From the NCBI RefSeq assembly GCF_004104375.1, contig NZ_QOVM01000005.1, forward strand, positions 124,001-188,000: 64,000 nucleotides of DNA, read 5' to 3'. The notes below the pieces were generated by a model, which did no database searches, had not been told where the DNA came from, and saw only the letters and a list, made by a program, of their open reading frames with translations. This document shows, one piece after another, positions 6,491-13,273 of the stretch; the first letter of the stretch is position 1; every line of letters starts with the position of its first letter. The DNA comes from Leeuwenhoekiella aequorea. GTDB taxonomy: Bacteria; Bacteroidota; Bacteroidia; Flavobacteriales; Flavobacteriaceae. Made by a program: the position numbers and the translations under genes.

Positions 6491-8770
6491 ATGAATCTAA
6501 AATATATAATAGAAATATGCATTGGGATTGATATTGCCATTATTGGTATCGCTTATCCTATAATAATTGATAAAATATCGAATATTGGAAATAGGTATGA
6601 CTCAAATTATCTTTCCGAAGTTTTTGAACAAGAATTTCCACAAAGGGCATATGGTCGCATTTTGCCATTTCGGAGCAGGAAAGTTACCACTTTCGAATGG
6701 CTGTTGTTCTTCACTATCGCATCATTTGCCTTTTTGATTGCAGGTGCCGAACCATTATTTTGGAAAAACTCAATATGGATGCAAAATTCTGCAAAATTAT
6801 TGACATTAACTCTTACCTTTTTTCTTGTAATATCCTTTATAATCTGGCTTGACAAAATAGCTTTATACAACGGAAAACCAGCTCGCCTATTGAAATATCT
6901 GATTGCGAAATATCAATCAATTTCAAAAGAAAGTAGATATAAAGAAAACCTTATCAATTCACTTAACGAGATAGCCTATTTCGCTGTAGAAAAGGAGGAT
7001 ATCCATTTACAAGAGGAATTGAGTAAGTTTTATACTGAAGAGTTTATTAAAATTCGTCATAATCATAATTCAAGCGAAGCTTTAGAATATCCATTTTATT
7101 TTTATGATGTAACCCGTAAGCTAATTAAAAAATTGCTTCGGAAAGAAGTTTCTGAATTGGATAGATTGACATCTCCCGCAGTATCAAATTGGTGGTTGTT
7201 GGGACAGGATTTTCAGGAGATTCCAATATCAGAAAAAACGTATGATAGTATGTGGGGCAATATCTATCAGATTTCCGACAATGCAAAGTTTATAAAGGAG
7301 CATTGGAGCACTGCACACCAATATTATAGATTTCAATTAGGGAGGAAAACTGGCAAATACAACATCGATATTAGAGATTATGAGAACAAGGAGGAAATTG
7401 AAATAAGAGAAAGTGAACAGATAAGATTTTTAGAGTTTCACTATGCATTGGGTGGCTTGTTATTGTATCGTCAAAACAATAATGGACTAAAACGAATTCT
7501 AAATTTCACACAAAGTCAGCCGCCAGATTATTACCTATTGCCTAACTCTATGTATGACATATTCTACTGGTTTGCCTATTTTAAAGAAGGGTATGTAAAC
7601 AGAGTTACGCCTACAGATTTTAAATACCCATTTCCAGACATTGATAATTTAGGCCTCTCACGACAAATAACCTTTTGGATTTGTCAATATGTATGTTTGC
7701 TTTTTATAAGACAATTTTTCTTGCAACCCTATTATACGTTTCATCAATTTACCGAACAACCAAGATTGCCAAATAAAGTACTTGAATTACTTAAATGGAA
7801 AGATGCTTTGGACTATTTCAAGTTTTGTTTAAACAAAATATTAGAGAATAAAGACTTATTGGATTTACTGGGCTATAATTTGTCAGATGCTATTTTGGAG
7901 GATATAGAAGGTTTTGAGCCTGAATTACGAATTAGAATTGAAGAGCAAATTCAACAGAATAGAACAAATGCACCATTATCTGATAATAAAATCAGTCAAT
8001 TTTTGGCCAGCAGTGCAACGATGATAGATGATGCATTTAATCAGTACAGCCTCATAATAAATAAAGATGATTTTGCAAATGATGAACCTGTGATGCGATT
8101 CGGTCTAAATGGAGGTTCCATACTTTTCCGAAAAGAAGGTTTTACAGAAGGAGACATACCACATCTAAATTATGATTCGATATTTGCACAACAAATCATT
8201 TATGACCAAATCAATCGATATATTCCAAACTCTTTCCTCGGAGCGAGAACACGTAGATACTTAATAGACAGAGAAAACTTTGAAGATGCGTTTAAAAGAT
8301 TAAAGTACGATAAAGAGAAACATCTAATTGTAGGGTTTGGTTTTTTCGACAATGGTTTAGTCGAAATACCTGATTTCTTTGAGGATATGATTAGGTTGAC
8401 TTCGCCAGTTTTTTCAAATGTACTATTCGTTCTGCCAAAGACTGACCTTCCGAGAATTAATCATCCAGACCTCAAAGCTGATGAGATTAAAGAACTGCGT
8501 CTTGAACCAATTATACCAGACAGAAACGTATATGCCTCTGTAATCGACTTGAATCTTGATGAGAATAGTGAGTTGAGACAACGCTGGAACACAAATGAAA
8601 ATCAAAATCCAGCGGAATCTGTACAATTAACAATTGCATTCATCGCAGAGATTATTTGGAGACAAAATAGAGATGTCGTTCAGTTGAATATCACTTCGCC
8701 ACTACGTGAACAAGGCATCAAAAATGATTTAAGCGATATTGTTCCTTTCAAGACCATTGAAAATGATTGA
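6491..8770 (+). CDS. Unknown 759-residue membrane-anchored protein in the abiE operon
   Basis: I do not recognise this family. The N-terminus has three likely membrane helices (about residues 5-25, 67-86 and 99-118). A soluble part of about 640 residues follows, presumably cytoplasmic, rich in aromatic and acidic residues, with no nucleotide-binding or nuclease motif that I can see. It starts 10 bp after the AbiEii stop, and its last 8 bp overlap the start of the UPF0489 gene, so the three are almost certainly co-transcribed and translationally coupled. Large proteins anchored by a few N-terminal helices next to small enzymes are common in phage defence operons. A role as a membrane effector or sensor is possible but is inference only. 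Confidence 0.75.
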   Translation: MNLKYIIEICIGIDIAIIGIAYPIIIDKISNIGNRYDSNYLSEVFEQEFPQRAYGRILPFRSRKVTTFEWLLFFTIASFAFLIAGAEPLFWKNSIWMQNSAKLLTLTLTFFLVISFIIWLDKIALYNGKPARLLKYLIAKYQSISKESRYKENLINSLNEIAYFAVEKEDIHLQEELSKFYTEEFIKIRHNHNSSEALEYPFYFYDVTRKLIKKLLRKEVSELDRLTSPAVSNWWLLGQDFQEIPISEKTYDSMWGNIYQISDNAKFIKEHWSTAHQYYRFQLGRKTGKYNIDIRDYENKEEIEIRESEQIRFLEFHYALGGLLLYRQNNNGLKRILNFTQSQPPDYYLLPNSMYDIFYWFAYFKEGYVNRVTPTDFKYPFPDIDNLGLSRQITFWICQYVCLLFIRQFFLQPYYTFHQFTEQPRLPNKVLELLKWKDALDYFKFCLNKILENKDLLDLLGYNLSDAILEDIEGFEPELRIRIEEQIQQNRTNAPLSDNKISQFLASSATMIDDAFNQYSLIINKDDFANDEPVMRFGLNGGSILFRKEGFTEGDIPHLNYDSIFAQQIIYDQINRYIPNSFLGARTRRYLIDRENFEDAFKRLKYDKEKHLIVGFGFFDNGLVEIPDFFEDMIRLTSPVFSNVLFVLPKTDLPRINHPDLKADEIKELRLEPIIPDRNVYASVIDLNLDENSELRQRWNTNENQNPAESVQLTIAFIAEIIWRQNRDVVQLNITSPLREQGIKNDLSDIVPFKTIEND

Positions 8771-9554
8771 ATTCAGAAACCCATATCACATAGAACCACC
8801 AGGTGTTTCACGACAAATATTATCGCATCCAACAAATGAAACTGAAGCAATAGAACTTGCAGTATTTCAAGAACATCGATACGCATTTTTCTATTGGAAC
8901 AAATGGATGCGTAAGAATGAAAGTGCTAATCCACCTTGTTTGGTTTCGCTAGACTGGCATCAGGATTTATGCTACCCTTGTGAAACAGAAAAAGAATGGT
9001 TAGATAAATTAGATTTAACGAGTGATGCAGAAGTGTCTTTATTCTCTTGGGCAAAACTGGCTGGAAATAATGACGGTCATATTCTATGTGCTGCCTATCT
9101 CAATTTGATTGGGGATATCTATGTGCATTGCAGGCAAGCTTCCTTTCCAGATGCTTGGAAAGATGAAGAATTGATAGATAAGTACGGCAACAAACATACT
9201 ATCAAAAAATTCAAAACTTTTGACACATTACAGGATGATTTATTGAATTCATCAGAAACATCTGTATTTTTTGATATAGACTTGGACTTCTTTTCGATAA
9301 AGAATGGCTTAAGTGATGGTTCTTTTGAATTTACCTATCTACAGGAACAAGAAATACGTACAATGTTAGATAAGGACAATCCATTAATTCATTGGATTTT
9401 TGAACGTTTAAAAGGATTTACTATCGCAACAGAACCAGAACATTGCGGTGGACTTTTAAGAAGTAATAAGTTTCTTGATTTAATTAGCAAAATCTATTTC
9501 AGTCCAGAATTGTTTGCACCTAAATGTAATTGGAAATGGAAACCTAAATATTGA
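8763..9554 (+). CDS. UPF0489 family protein with an arginase/deacetylase-type metal site
   Basis: A 263-residue protein whose motifs match the UPF0489 (C5orf22-like) family. DWHQD at 64-68 corresponds to the DxHxD manganese motif of the arginase/histone-deacetylase fold, DIDLD at 171-175 to the second metal motif, and EPEHCGG at 224-230 lies in the expected C-terminal position. All likely metal ligands are present, so a metal-dependent hydrolase activity is plausible; the substrate is unknown. The ATG at 8763 is preferred over an upstream TTG at 8739 because it gives an 8-bp overlap with the preceding gene, as between abiEi and abiEii. It is the last gene of the four-gene operon; no clear terminator follows, only the repeat region. 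Confidence 0.7.
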   Translation: MIEFRNPYHIEPPGVSRQILSHPTNETEAIELAVFQEHRYAFFYWNKWMRKNESANPPCLVSLDWHQDLCYPCETEKEWLDKLDLTSDAEVSLFSWAKLAGNNDGHILCAAYLNLIGDIYVHCRQASFPDAWKDEELIDKYGNKHTIKKFKTFDTLQDDLLNSSETSVFFDIDLDFFSIKNGLSDGSFEFTYLQEQEIRTMLDKDNPLIHWIFERLKGFTIATEPEHCGGLLRSNKFLDLISKIYFSPELFAPKCNWKWKPKY

Positions 9555-9579
9555 TGATGAATTGAATCGATAATAATAC

Positions 9580-9732
9580 GGCCATTCAGCCCATTCCCCT
9601 ACATTCCGCGAAAAGCTATATTTCAGGCAAAGCGCTTCATTAAAACAAGTCTTGGACACAACTATAAAGCTTCCGATTTCCTTTCCACTTGCCCACTCAT
9701 TCCCAAGAAAATCGGGAAGTGGTCAAACTCCA
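9580..9732. repeat. Dispersed repeat family, diverged copy 1
   Basis: The sequence GCCATTCAGCCCATTCCCCT, then a CGCGAAAAGCTA block and a GTCTTGGACACAA block, matches the copies at 9801-9973 and 10407-10580 but is more diverged. It shows no intact reading frame. It begins 25 bp after the UPF0489 stop. Confidence 0.55.
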
Positions 9733-9800
9733 TTTCAACCTACACCTTTCAAGTTAAGTCCGCTTGACGTTCTACTTCAAAAGGATATACAGTTTTCATA

Positions 9801-9973
9801 ATTCGTTCAGCCCAGTCCCCTGCATTTCGCGAAAAGCTACATTCCGGGAAAAGAGCTTCTCTGGACAGGTCTTGGACACAATCCCCAATTTCGACTTTCC
9901 ATTCCGTTAACCCTTCCGCTATGCTGGAAAGTAACACTACATTCCCTTGCCAAAATCGTGAATCAAGTCCGTT
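9801..9973. repeat. Dispersed repeat family, copy 2
   Basis: About 170 bp, closely similar to 10407-10580. Shared blocks are CCTGCATTTCGCGAAAAGCTAC, GGGAAAAGAGCTTCTCT, GGTCTTGGACAC, TTTCCATTCCG and AAAATCGTGAA..AGTCCG. The minus strand can be read as a short open frame conserved between copies 2 and 3, but there is no start context and copy 1 breaks it. I treat it as a non-coding repeat. It carries one of the TTTCGCGAAA palindromes (9825-9834). Confidence 0.7.
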
Positions 9974-10014
9974 TAAAAAAGGAAGTTAATTATCATACAA
10001 TATACACGCAAGGT

Positions 10015-10145
10015 AAACTCGTAAAATACTTTCATCAAAAGACTACGGCATAAAGCCATCTCTTCTTCCCTTGCTTATTTATTCCGTTTCCTTTTGAGCC
10101 AAGATTTTAGCTTCCGTTTGGTTTCTGCTCAAATATTGTTTAACC
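10015..10145 (+). repeat. Long shared leader, copy 3 (upstream of a 52-residue gene)
   Basis: Third copy of the leader found at 1388-1520 and 3439-3569. With copy 1 it also shares the upstream block TTATCATACAATATA (from about 9988). It ends 15 bp before the ATG at 10161. Its presence before a very small gene argues that the leader is a control element and not part of a protein. Confidence 0.8.
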
Positions 10146-10160
10146 AAAAATTTTAACATT

Positions 10161-10319
10161 ATGAAAAATACAACTGTAAAATCCGACATTTCATTGCAAG
10201 AAGCAGAAGAACATTATCAATTGAGTAGTGAAAATTACACTATTGAAAGTGCGGAGAGTCATTTAGCTTACTACAGAGAAAAGCATCCCCTTTACTACCA
10301 AGTATTAAGTAATGTTTAA
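10161..10319 (+). CDS. Small 52-residue protein behind the shared leader
   Basis: The frame ATG 10161 to TAA 10317-10319 encodes a hydrophilic, Glu- and Tyr-rich peptide (SLQEAEEHYQLSSENYTIES near the middle). No family is recognised and there is no signal peptide or membrane segment. The main support for a real gene is that it sits behind a full copy of the same leader, at the same spacing, as parB and the DUF932 gene. This suggests common control of the three genes. No terminator is obvious after it, and a copy of the dispersed repeat begins 88 bp downstream. Confidence 0.55.
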   Translation: MKNTTVKSDISLQEAEEHYQLSSENYTIESAESHLAYYREKHPLYYQVLSNV

Positions 10320-10406
10320 TCTGAAAATCAGAAAGAACCTTTTGTAGAATGAGATAACTACTCACCAAAGTAATATTAACCTTTTATTGAATACGAATTT
10401 CATAAC

Positions 10407-10580
10407 CCGTTCAGCACATTCCCCTGCATTTCGCGAAAAGCTACATTGCGGGAAAAGAGCTTCTCTAAATAGGTCTTGGACACCATCCCCAATTTCTACT
10501 TTCCATTCCGCTAACCCGATCCGCTGCGCTGGAGCGGAACGCTTCATTCCCAATCCAAAATCGTGAACGGAGTCCGCCAA
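10407..10580. repeat. Dispersed repeat family, copy 3
   Basis: Best match to 9801-9973; both contain TTTCGCGAAA (here 10429-10438) and the GGTCTTGGACAC block. The tail has an extra GC-rich piece with the inverted repeat CCGCTGCGCTGGAGCGG. Copies 2 and 3 flank the third leader and its small gene. Confidence 0.7.
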
Positions 10581-10657
10581 ATCGGAATTCCATTTAATCA
10601 TTTGGTGCCACTTCCTATGTTATTGTACTTCACAAAGTCTTTAGAAATACTTCCGCA

Positions 10658-10813
10658 CCCTCGCTGCCCTAACCTTTTTTTGCCAGCAAAATACCAACAT
10701 TTTGAACTTGAACAGACTGCATAAACCGTTACGCTGCGCTTCACTTTTTATAAGTCCTTATCATTTCAAAATCTTGAAACTGTATCAGCAACAAAAAAAG
10801 GTAACAGCGAGGG
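10658..10813. repeat. Long imperfect inverted repeat upstream of ssb
   Basis: CCCTCGCTG...ACCTTTTTTTG (10658-10682) is the reverse complement of CAAAAAAAGGTAACAGCGAGGG (10792-10813) apart from a 3-nt difference, enclosing about 110 bp. Inside lies a small TTTCAAAATCTTGAAA hairpin (10766-10781). The stretch 10320-10844 otherwise holds only the dispersed repeat and no gene that I can support. Confidence 0.6.
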
Positions 10814-10844
10814 CGCTATGGGAAGTAAATCTAAAATAAAACTT

Positions 10845-10991
10845 ATGAAATCTTACAAAAACATACAAAGGGAAGCGACACCAAAAAAAACAAAAAAGGA
10901 AAACGCTCAAGATATAATAAGTAAATCACTTCAAAAAAATATAAACGCAAACTGTCTGAATGGTTCAGATAGCATTTTAATTAATCTTTAA
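10845..10991 (+). CDS. Possible small 48-residue basic protein upstream of ssb
   Basis: ATG 10845 to TAA 10989-10991 encodes a Lys/Asn-rich peptide with no recognised domain. An in-frame ATG at 10818 would add nine residues. The AT-rich stretch before 10845 looks more like a Bacteroidetes translation start. The stop lies 10 bp before the first ssb start, so it could be the first gene of that unit. It may also be only leader sequence. Confidence 0.3.
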   Translation: MKSYKNIQREATPKKTKKENAQDIISKSLQKNINANCLNGSDSILINL

Positions 10992-11001
10992 ATATTTTAT
11001 T

Positions 11002-11346
11002 ATGAGTACTTTAAAAAATCACGTACAGTTAATCGGAAACGTTGGACAAGAGCCAACAATCACGAACCTTGAAAGCGGAAAAAAAGTAGCCCGTTTTTCA
11101 ATCGCAACAAACGAGTATTACAAGGATGCCAAAGGCGAAAAGCAAACCGAAACTAATTGGCATACCGTTGTAGCTTGGGGCAAGACTGCCGAAATTATTA
11201 AAAAATATGTTGATAAAGGCAAGGAAGTAGGTGTTACGGGAAAACTGAAATCCCGAAGCTACGAGGATAAAGAGGGTATCAAGCGATATGTTACCGAAAT
11301 CGAAGCAAATGAAATCCTTTTGCTTGGAAGCAAAAATGATAAGTAA
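11002..11346 (+). CDS. ssb: Single-stranded DNA-binding protein (ICE copy 1)
   Basis: A 114-residue SSB consisting of one OB fold. It starts with HVQLIGNVGQEP, has VARFSIATNEYY and the WHTVVAWGKTAEI segment, and ends with EIEANEILLLGSK. It should coat single-stranded DNA during conjugative transfer or replication of the element. It lacks the long linker and acidic C-terminal tip of chromosomal SSB proteins, as is usual for element-borne forms. A terminator follows, and a second, similar ssb lies 74 bp downstream with a nearly identical translation start region (TTAAATATTTTATTATG versus TTAAAACTTTTATTATG), so the pair arose by tandem duplication that included the ribosome-binding region. Confidence 0.93.
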   Translation: MSTLKNHVQLIGNVGQEPTITNLESGKKVARFSIATNEYYKDAKGEKQTETNWHTVVAWGKTAEIIKKYVDKGKEVGVTGKLKSRSYEDKEGIKRYVTEIEANEILLLGSKNDK

Positions 11347-11360
11347 TCATTGAAATTTTA

Positions 11361-11396
11361 GAGGGCGTACCTCTCAAACGTTGCGCCCTTTTTTTA
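11361..11396 (+). terminator. Terminator between the two ssb genes
   Basis: AGGGCG (11362-11367) pairs with CGCCCT (11384-11389), followed by a run of T. Confidence 0.75.
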
Positions 11397-11420
11397 TTAA
11401 TAATCTTTAAAACTTTTATT

Positions 11421-11765
11421 ATGAAAACTATTAAAAATCACGTTCAGTTAATTGGAAACATTGGGCAAGACCCACAGGTTACAAATCTTGAAAATGGAAA
11501 AATTGTGGCGCAGTTCTCAATGGCTACAAATGAAAATTACGAAGACTCAAAAGGGCAGAAGCAATCGGAAACCCATTGGCATAGTATTGTGGCTTGGGGA
11601 AAACTTGCTTCAATCATTGAGAAATATGCAGTAGTAGGAAAACAAATTGCCATTGCGGGCAAATTGGCGCAACGCTCTTATGAAACCAAGGAAGGCGAAA
11701 AACGATACTATACCGAAGTTGTAGCAAGAGAAATTCTTTTGCTCGGGTCTAAAAATGGTAAGTAA
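11421..11765 (+). CDS. ssb: Single-stranded DNA-binding protein (ICE copy 2)
   Basis: A 114-residue paralogue of the preceding SSB with the same OB-fold landmarks (HVQLIGNIGQDP, ATNENY, WHSIVAWGKL, EILLLGSKNGK). The two proteins have the same length, but about a third of positions differ, so the duplication is not recent. It has its own terminator, so the two can be expressed independently. Different DNA-binding properties or timing are possible but cannot be read from the sequence. Confidence 0.93.
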   Translation: MKTIKNHVQLIGNIGQDPQVTNLENGKIVAQFSMATNENYEDSKGQKQSETHWHSIVAWGKLASIIEKYAVVGKQIAIAGKLAQRSYETKEGEKRYYTEVVAREILLLGSKNGK

Positions 11766-11778
11766 CCATAAAAATCCA

Positions 11779-11825
11779 AGAGGGCACAGATACCAGTTTT
11801 CAATTAGTTCGTGCCCTCTTTTAAT
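11779..11825 (+). terminator. Terminator after the second ssb
   Basis: AGAGGGCAC (11779-11787) pairs perfectly with GTGCCCTCT (11811-11819), followed by TTTTAATT. Confidence 0.85.
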
Positions 11826-11848
11826 TATTCACTTAAAATAAATGAACA

Positions 11849-12229
11849 ATGAAAGCACAAGTTAACGAAATCAAAGAAGGATTGCAACATTTTCACGGAA
11901 CGGAAATGTTCTATCAAATCCCATTATTAAGAACACGTTTTACGGACGGACTAAAATATCTTGCTAATGTGGCAGATTGTTTTTGGCTCATTACGGACAC
12001 TTCCGTGATTGCAAAAAGTCTGATGAACCGAAGCGAATTTATAACCATAGACTTCAAAAGATTGCCCGAAGAAAAACAGGATTATTCGGGTTATGAAGCC
12101 GAGATAATTTACAGCGATGGCAATGATAATATTTTGGAAAAACACGGTTATCGGGCAACCGATTTTCCACTCGATGAACTGCGGTTATTTTTTGTAAATG
12201 ATACGCTGATGTTACCAAGCGAATACTAA
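11849..12229 (+). CDS. DUF6876-like small ICE protein
   Basis: A 126-residue soluble protein that resembles DUF6876 proteins found on Bacteroidetes conjugative elements. The pattern HFHGTEMFYQIPLLRTRFTDG, then KYLANVADCFWLITD and a C-terminal FFVNDTLMLPSEY is characteristic. The function is unknown. It begins 24 bp after the ssb terminator and is followed 12 bp later by another small gene, so the two probably form a unit. The DUF name is from memory of the family pattern and is less certain than the reading frame. Confidence 0.7.
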   Translation: MKAQVNEIKEGLQHFHGTEMFYQIPLLRTRFTDGLKYLANVADCFWLITDTSVIAKSLMNRSEFITIDFKRLPEEKQDYSGYEAEIIYSDGNDNILEKHGYRATDFPLDELRLFFVNDTLMLPSEY

Positions 12230-12240
12230 ATTTTAAAGCT

Positions 12241-12438
12241 ATGGTTTATCTGAATTTTACAGACTTGAGCGAGGAAACTCAAAACCGTCTTTTGGAAGAT
12301 TCCAAAAAGGATGTGGAACGAAAATTTGGCGATGATATTCGCAAATACGTAAGAGAAAATTATACCTGTTTTGAAACGATGATAGAGGAAGAAGCATTGC
12401 GAAATTTATATTCCTATACGTTTATTTTCAACATCTAA
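12241..12438 (+). CDS. Hypothetical 65-residue ICE protein
   Basis: A short, charged protein, mostly helical by composition (EETQNRLLEDSKKDVERKFG). No domain is recognised. It follows the DUF6876-like gene at 12 bp and is closed by a terminator 22 bp after its stop, which supports it as the last gene of that unit. Confidence 0.6.
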   Translation: MVYLNFTDLSEETQNRLLEDSKKDVERKFGDDIRKYVRENYTCFETMIEEEALRNLYSYTFIFNI

Positions 12439-12459
12439 TTTTCTAAACTTTATAGTCAA

Positions 12460-12487
12460 GCACCTCTAAATTTTTGGAGGTGTTTTT
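12460..12487 (+). terminator. Terminator after the small ICE genes
   Basis: CACCTC (12461-12466) pairs with GAGGTG (12477-12482), followed by TTTTT. Confidence 0.8.
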
Positions 12488-12532
12488 GTATGCAATTAAT
12501 TTCAAGTCGAGAAAAAAGCGTATCTTTATTTC

Positions 12533-12735
12533 GCTGAAATTCAGCACACATAAATTCATATAGTTATCCCATTTTTAACTTTCGCTGGTAGCTGTATCCA
12601 TCTATATTTTACATATTGGAATTTCCGAATTCCTAAAAGGGCAATTGGCTTTTTAGCCAGATTGTATGAAATTTTTGTCACGCTTTGGCGTGACGAAAAG
12701 GAATAGCAAGAGGGTAACGGGCAGAGCCACGTTAC
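12533..12735 (+). other. Hairpin-rich region before mobA, candidate oriT
   Basis: Five inverted repeats lie in 200 bp with no gene: GCTGAA-A-TTCAGC (12533-12545), GGAATT-TCCG-AATTCC (12618-12633), CAATTGGC/GCCAGATTG (12642-12664), GTCACGC-TTTG-GCGTGAC (12677-12694) and GTAACG/CGTTAC around GGGCAGAGCC (12714-12735). Transfer origins of Bacteroidetes mobilisable elements usually sit directly upstream of the mobA/mobB genes and are built of such repeats. The nick site itself cannot be identified here. Confidence 0.5.
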
Positions 12736-12881
12736 ATATTCCTTTTAGCGCATAAACCATTGAATTTCAAGTAATTGAAAATTAATGGATTATATAAGTT
12801 TCTTCGATTTGCGTCAAATGCCCCCAAACAGCTTGTAAATAGGGATGGATTTACGTCAAACACACAAAAAAGCGAAAGAAA

Positions 12882-13262
12882 ATGGATTCATTCATCACTA
12901 TCAGGTTCAAAAGGAAAACCGCCAAACGTTTTCAAGAATTTTCAAAAAAGCACTTCAAGACGCATACCGAAACGATGGAAGCTATACTTGATTTTTTCTT
13001 CTACAACGAGATATCGCCAAAAGAAAAATTAGGTCCGACAGGGCGAACCATCGAAGCCAAACTATTAAAAAGAATCAATGCCGTAATCGCTATAATGAGG
13101 GACGTTGAAAAGACCCAAACCAAGCCTACAGTTGCAATGATTCAATCTCTATTTGAGACAGAACAGCCAAGCAAAAAACCTTTGATAGTGGAAAAGAAAT
13201 ATGCCGAAGAAAAAAAGGAAGTACGCTTTCGAGAAAAGCAAAATCTTAATAACGACCTCTAA
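12882..13262 (+). CDS. mobA: BfmA/BtgA-family mobilisation (relaxosome) protein
   Basis: A 126-residue basic protein that should bind the transfer origin and help the relaxase nick it. The N-terminus (FITIRFKRKTAKRFQEFSKK) looks like a ribbon-helix-helix DNA-binding start, followed by a helical, Lys/Glu-rich C-terminus. Its size and place, 11 bp before a DUF5712 relaxase, match BfmA/BtgA proteins of Bacteroidetes mobile elements. An overlapping frame at 12775-13032 is a shadow. The family call is mainly from context and the N-terminal pattern. Confidence 0.75.
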   Translation: MDSFITIRFKRKTAKRFQEFSKKHFKTHTETMEAILDFFFYNEISPKEKLGPTGRTIEAKLLKRINAVIAIMRDVEKTQTKPTVAMIQSLFETEQPSKKPLIVEKKYAEEKKEVRFREKQNLNNDL

Positions 13263-13273
13263 AATTTTAAGCT

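Noticed and set aside
9749-10601. Minus-strand open frames at 9749-9937 and 10362-10601 with similar translations
   Set aside because: Their similarity follows from the DNA repeat itself. The third repeat copy has no intact frame, there is no ribosome-binding context, and the frames start in different sequence. Treated as a non-coding repeat.
12775-13032. 85-residue plus-strand frame overlapping mobA
   Set aside because: It overlaps the mobA start in another frame, has a basic, low-information composition, and crosses the hairpin-rich region. It is a shadow of mobA.
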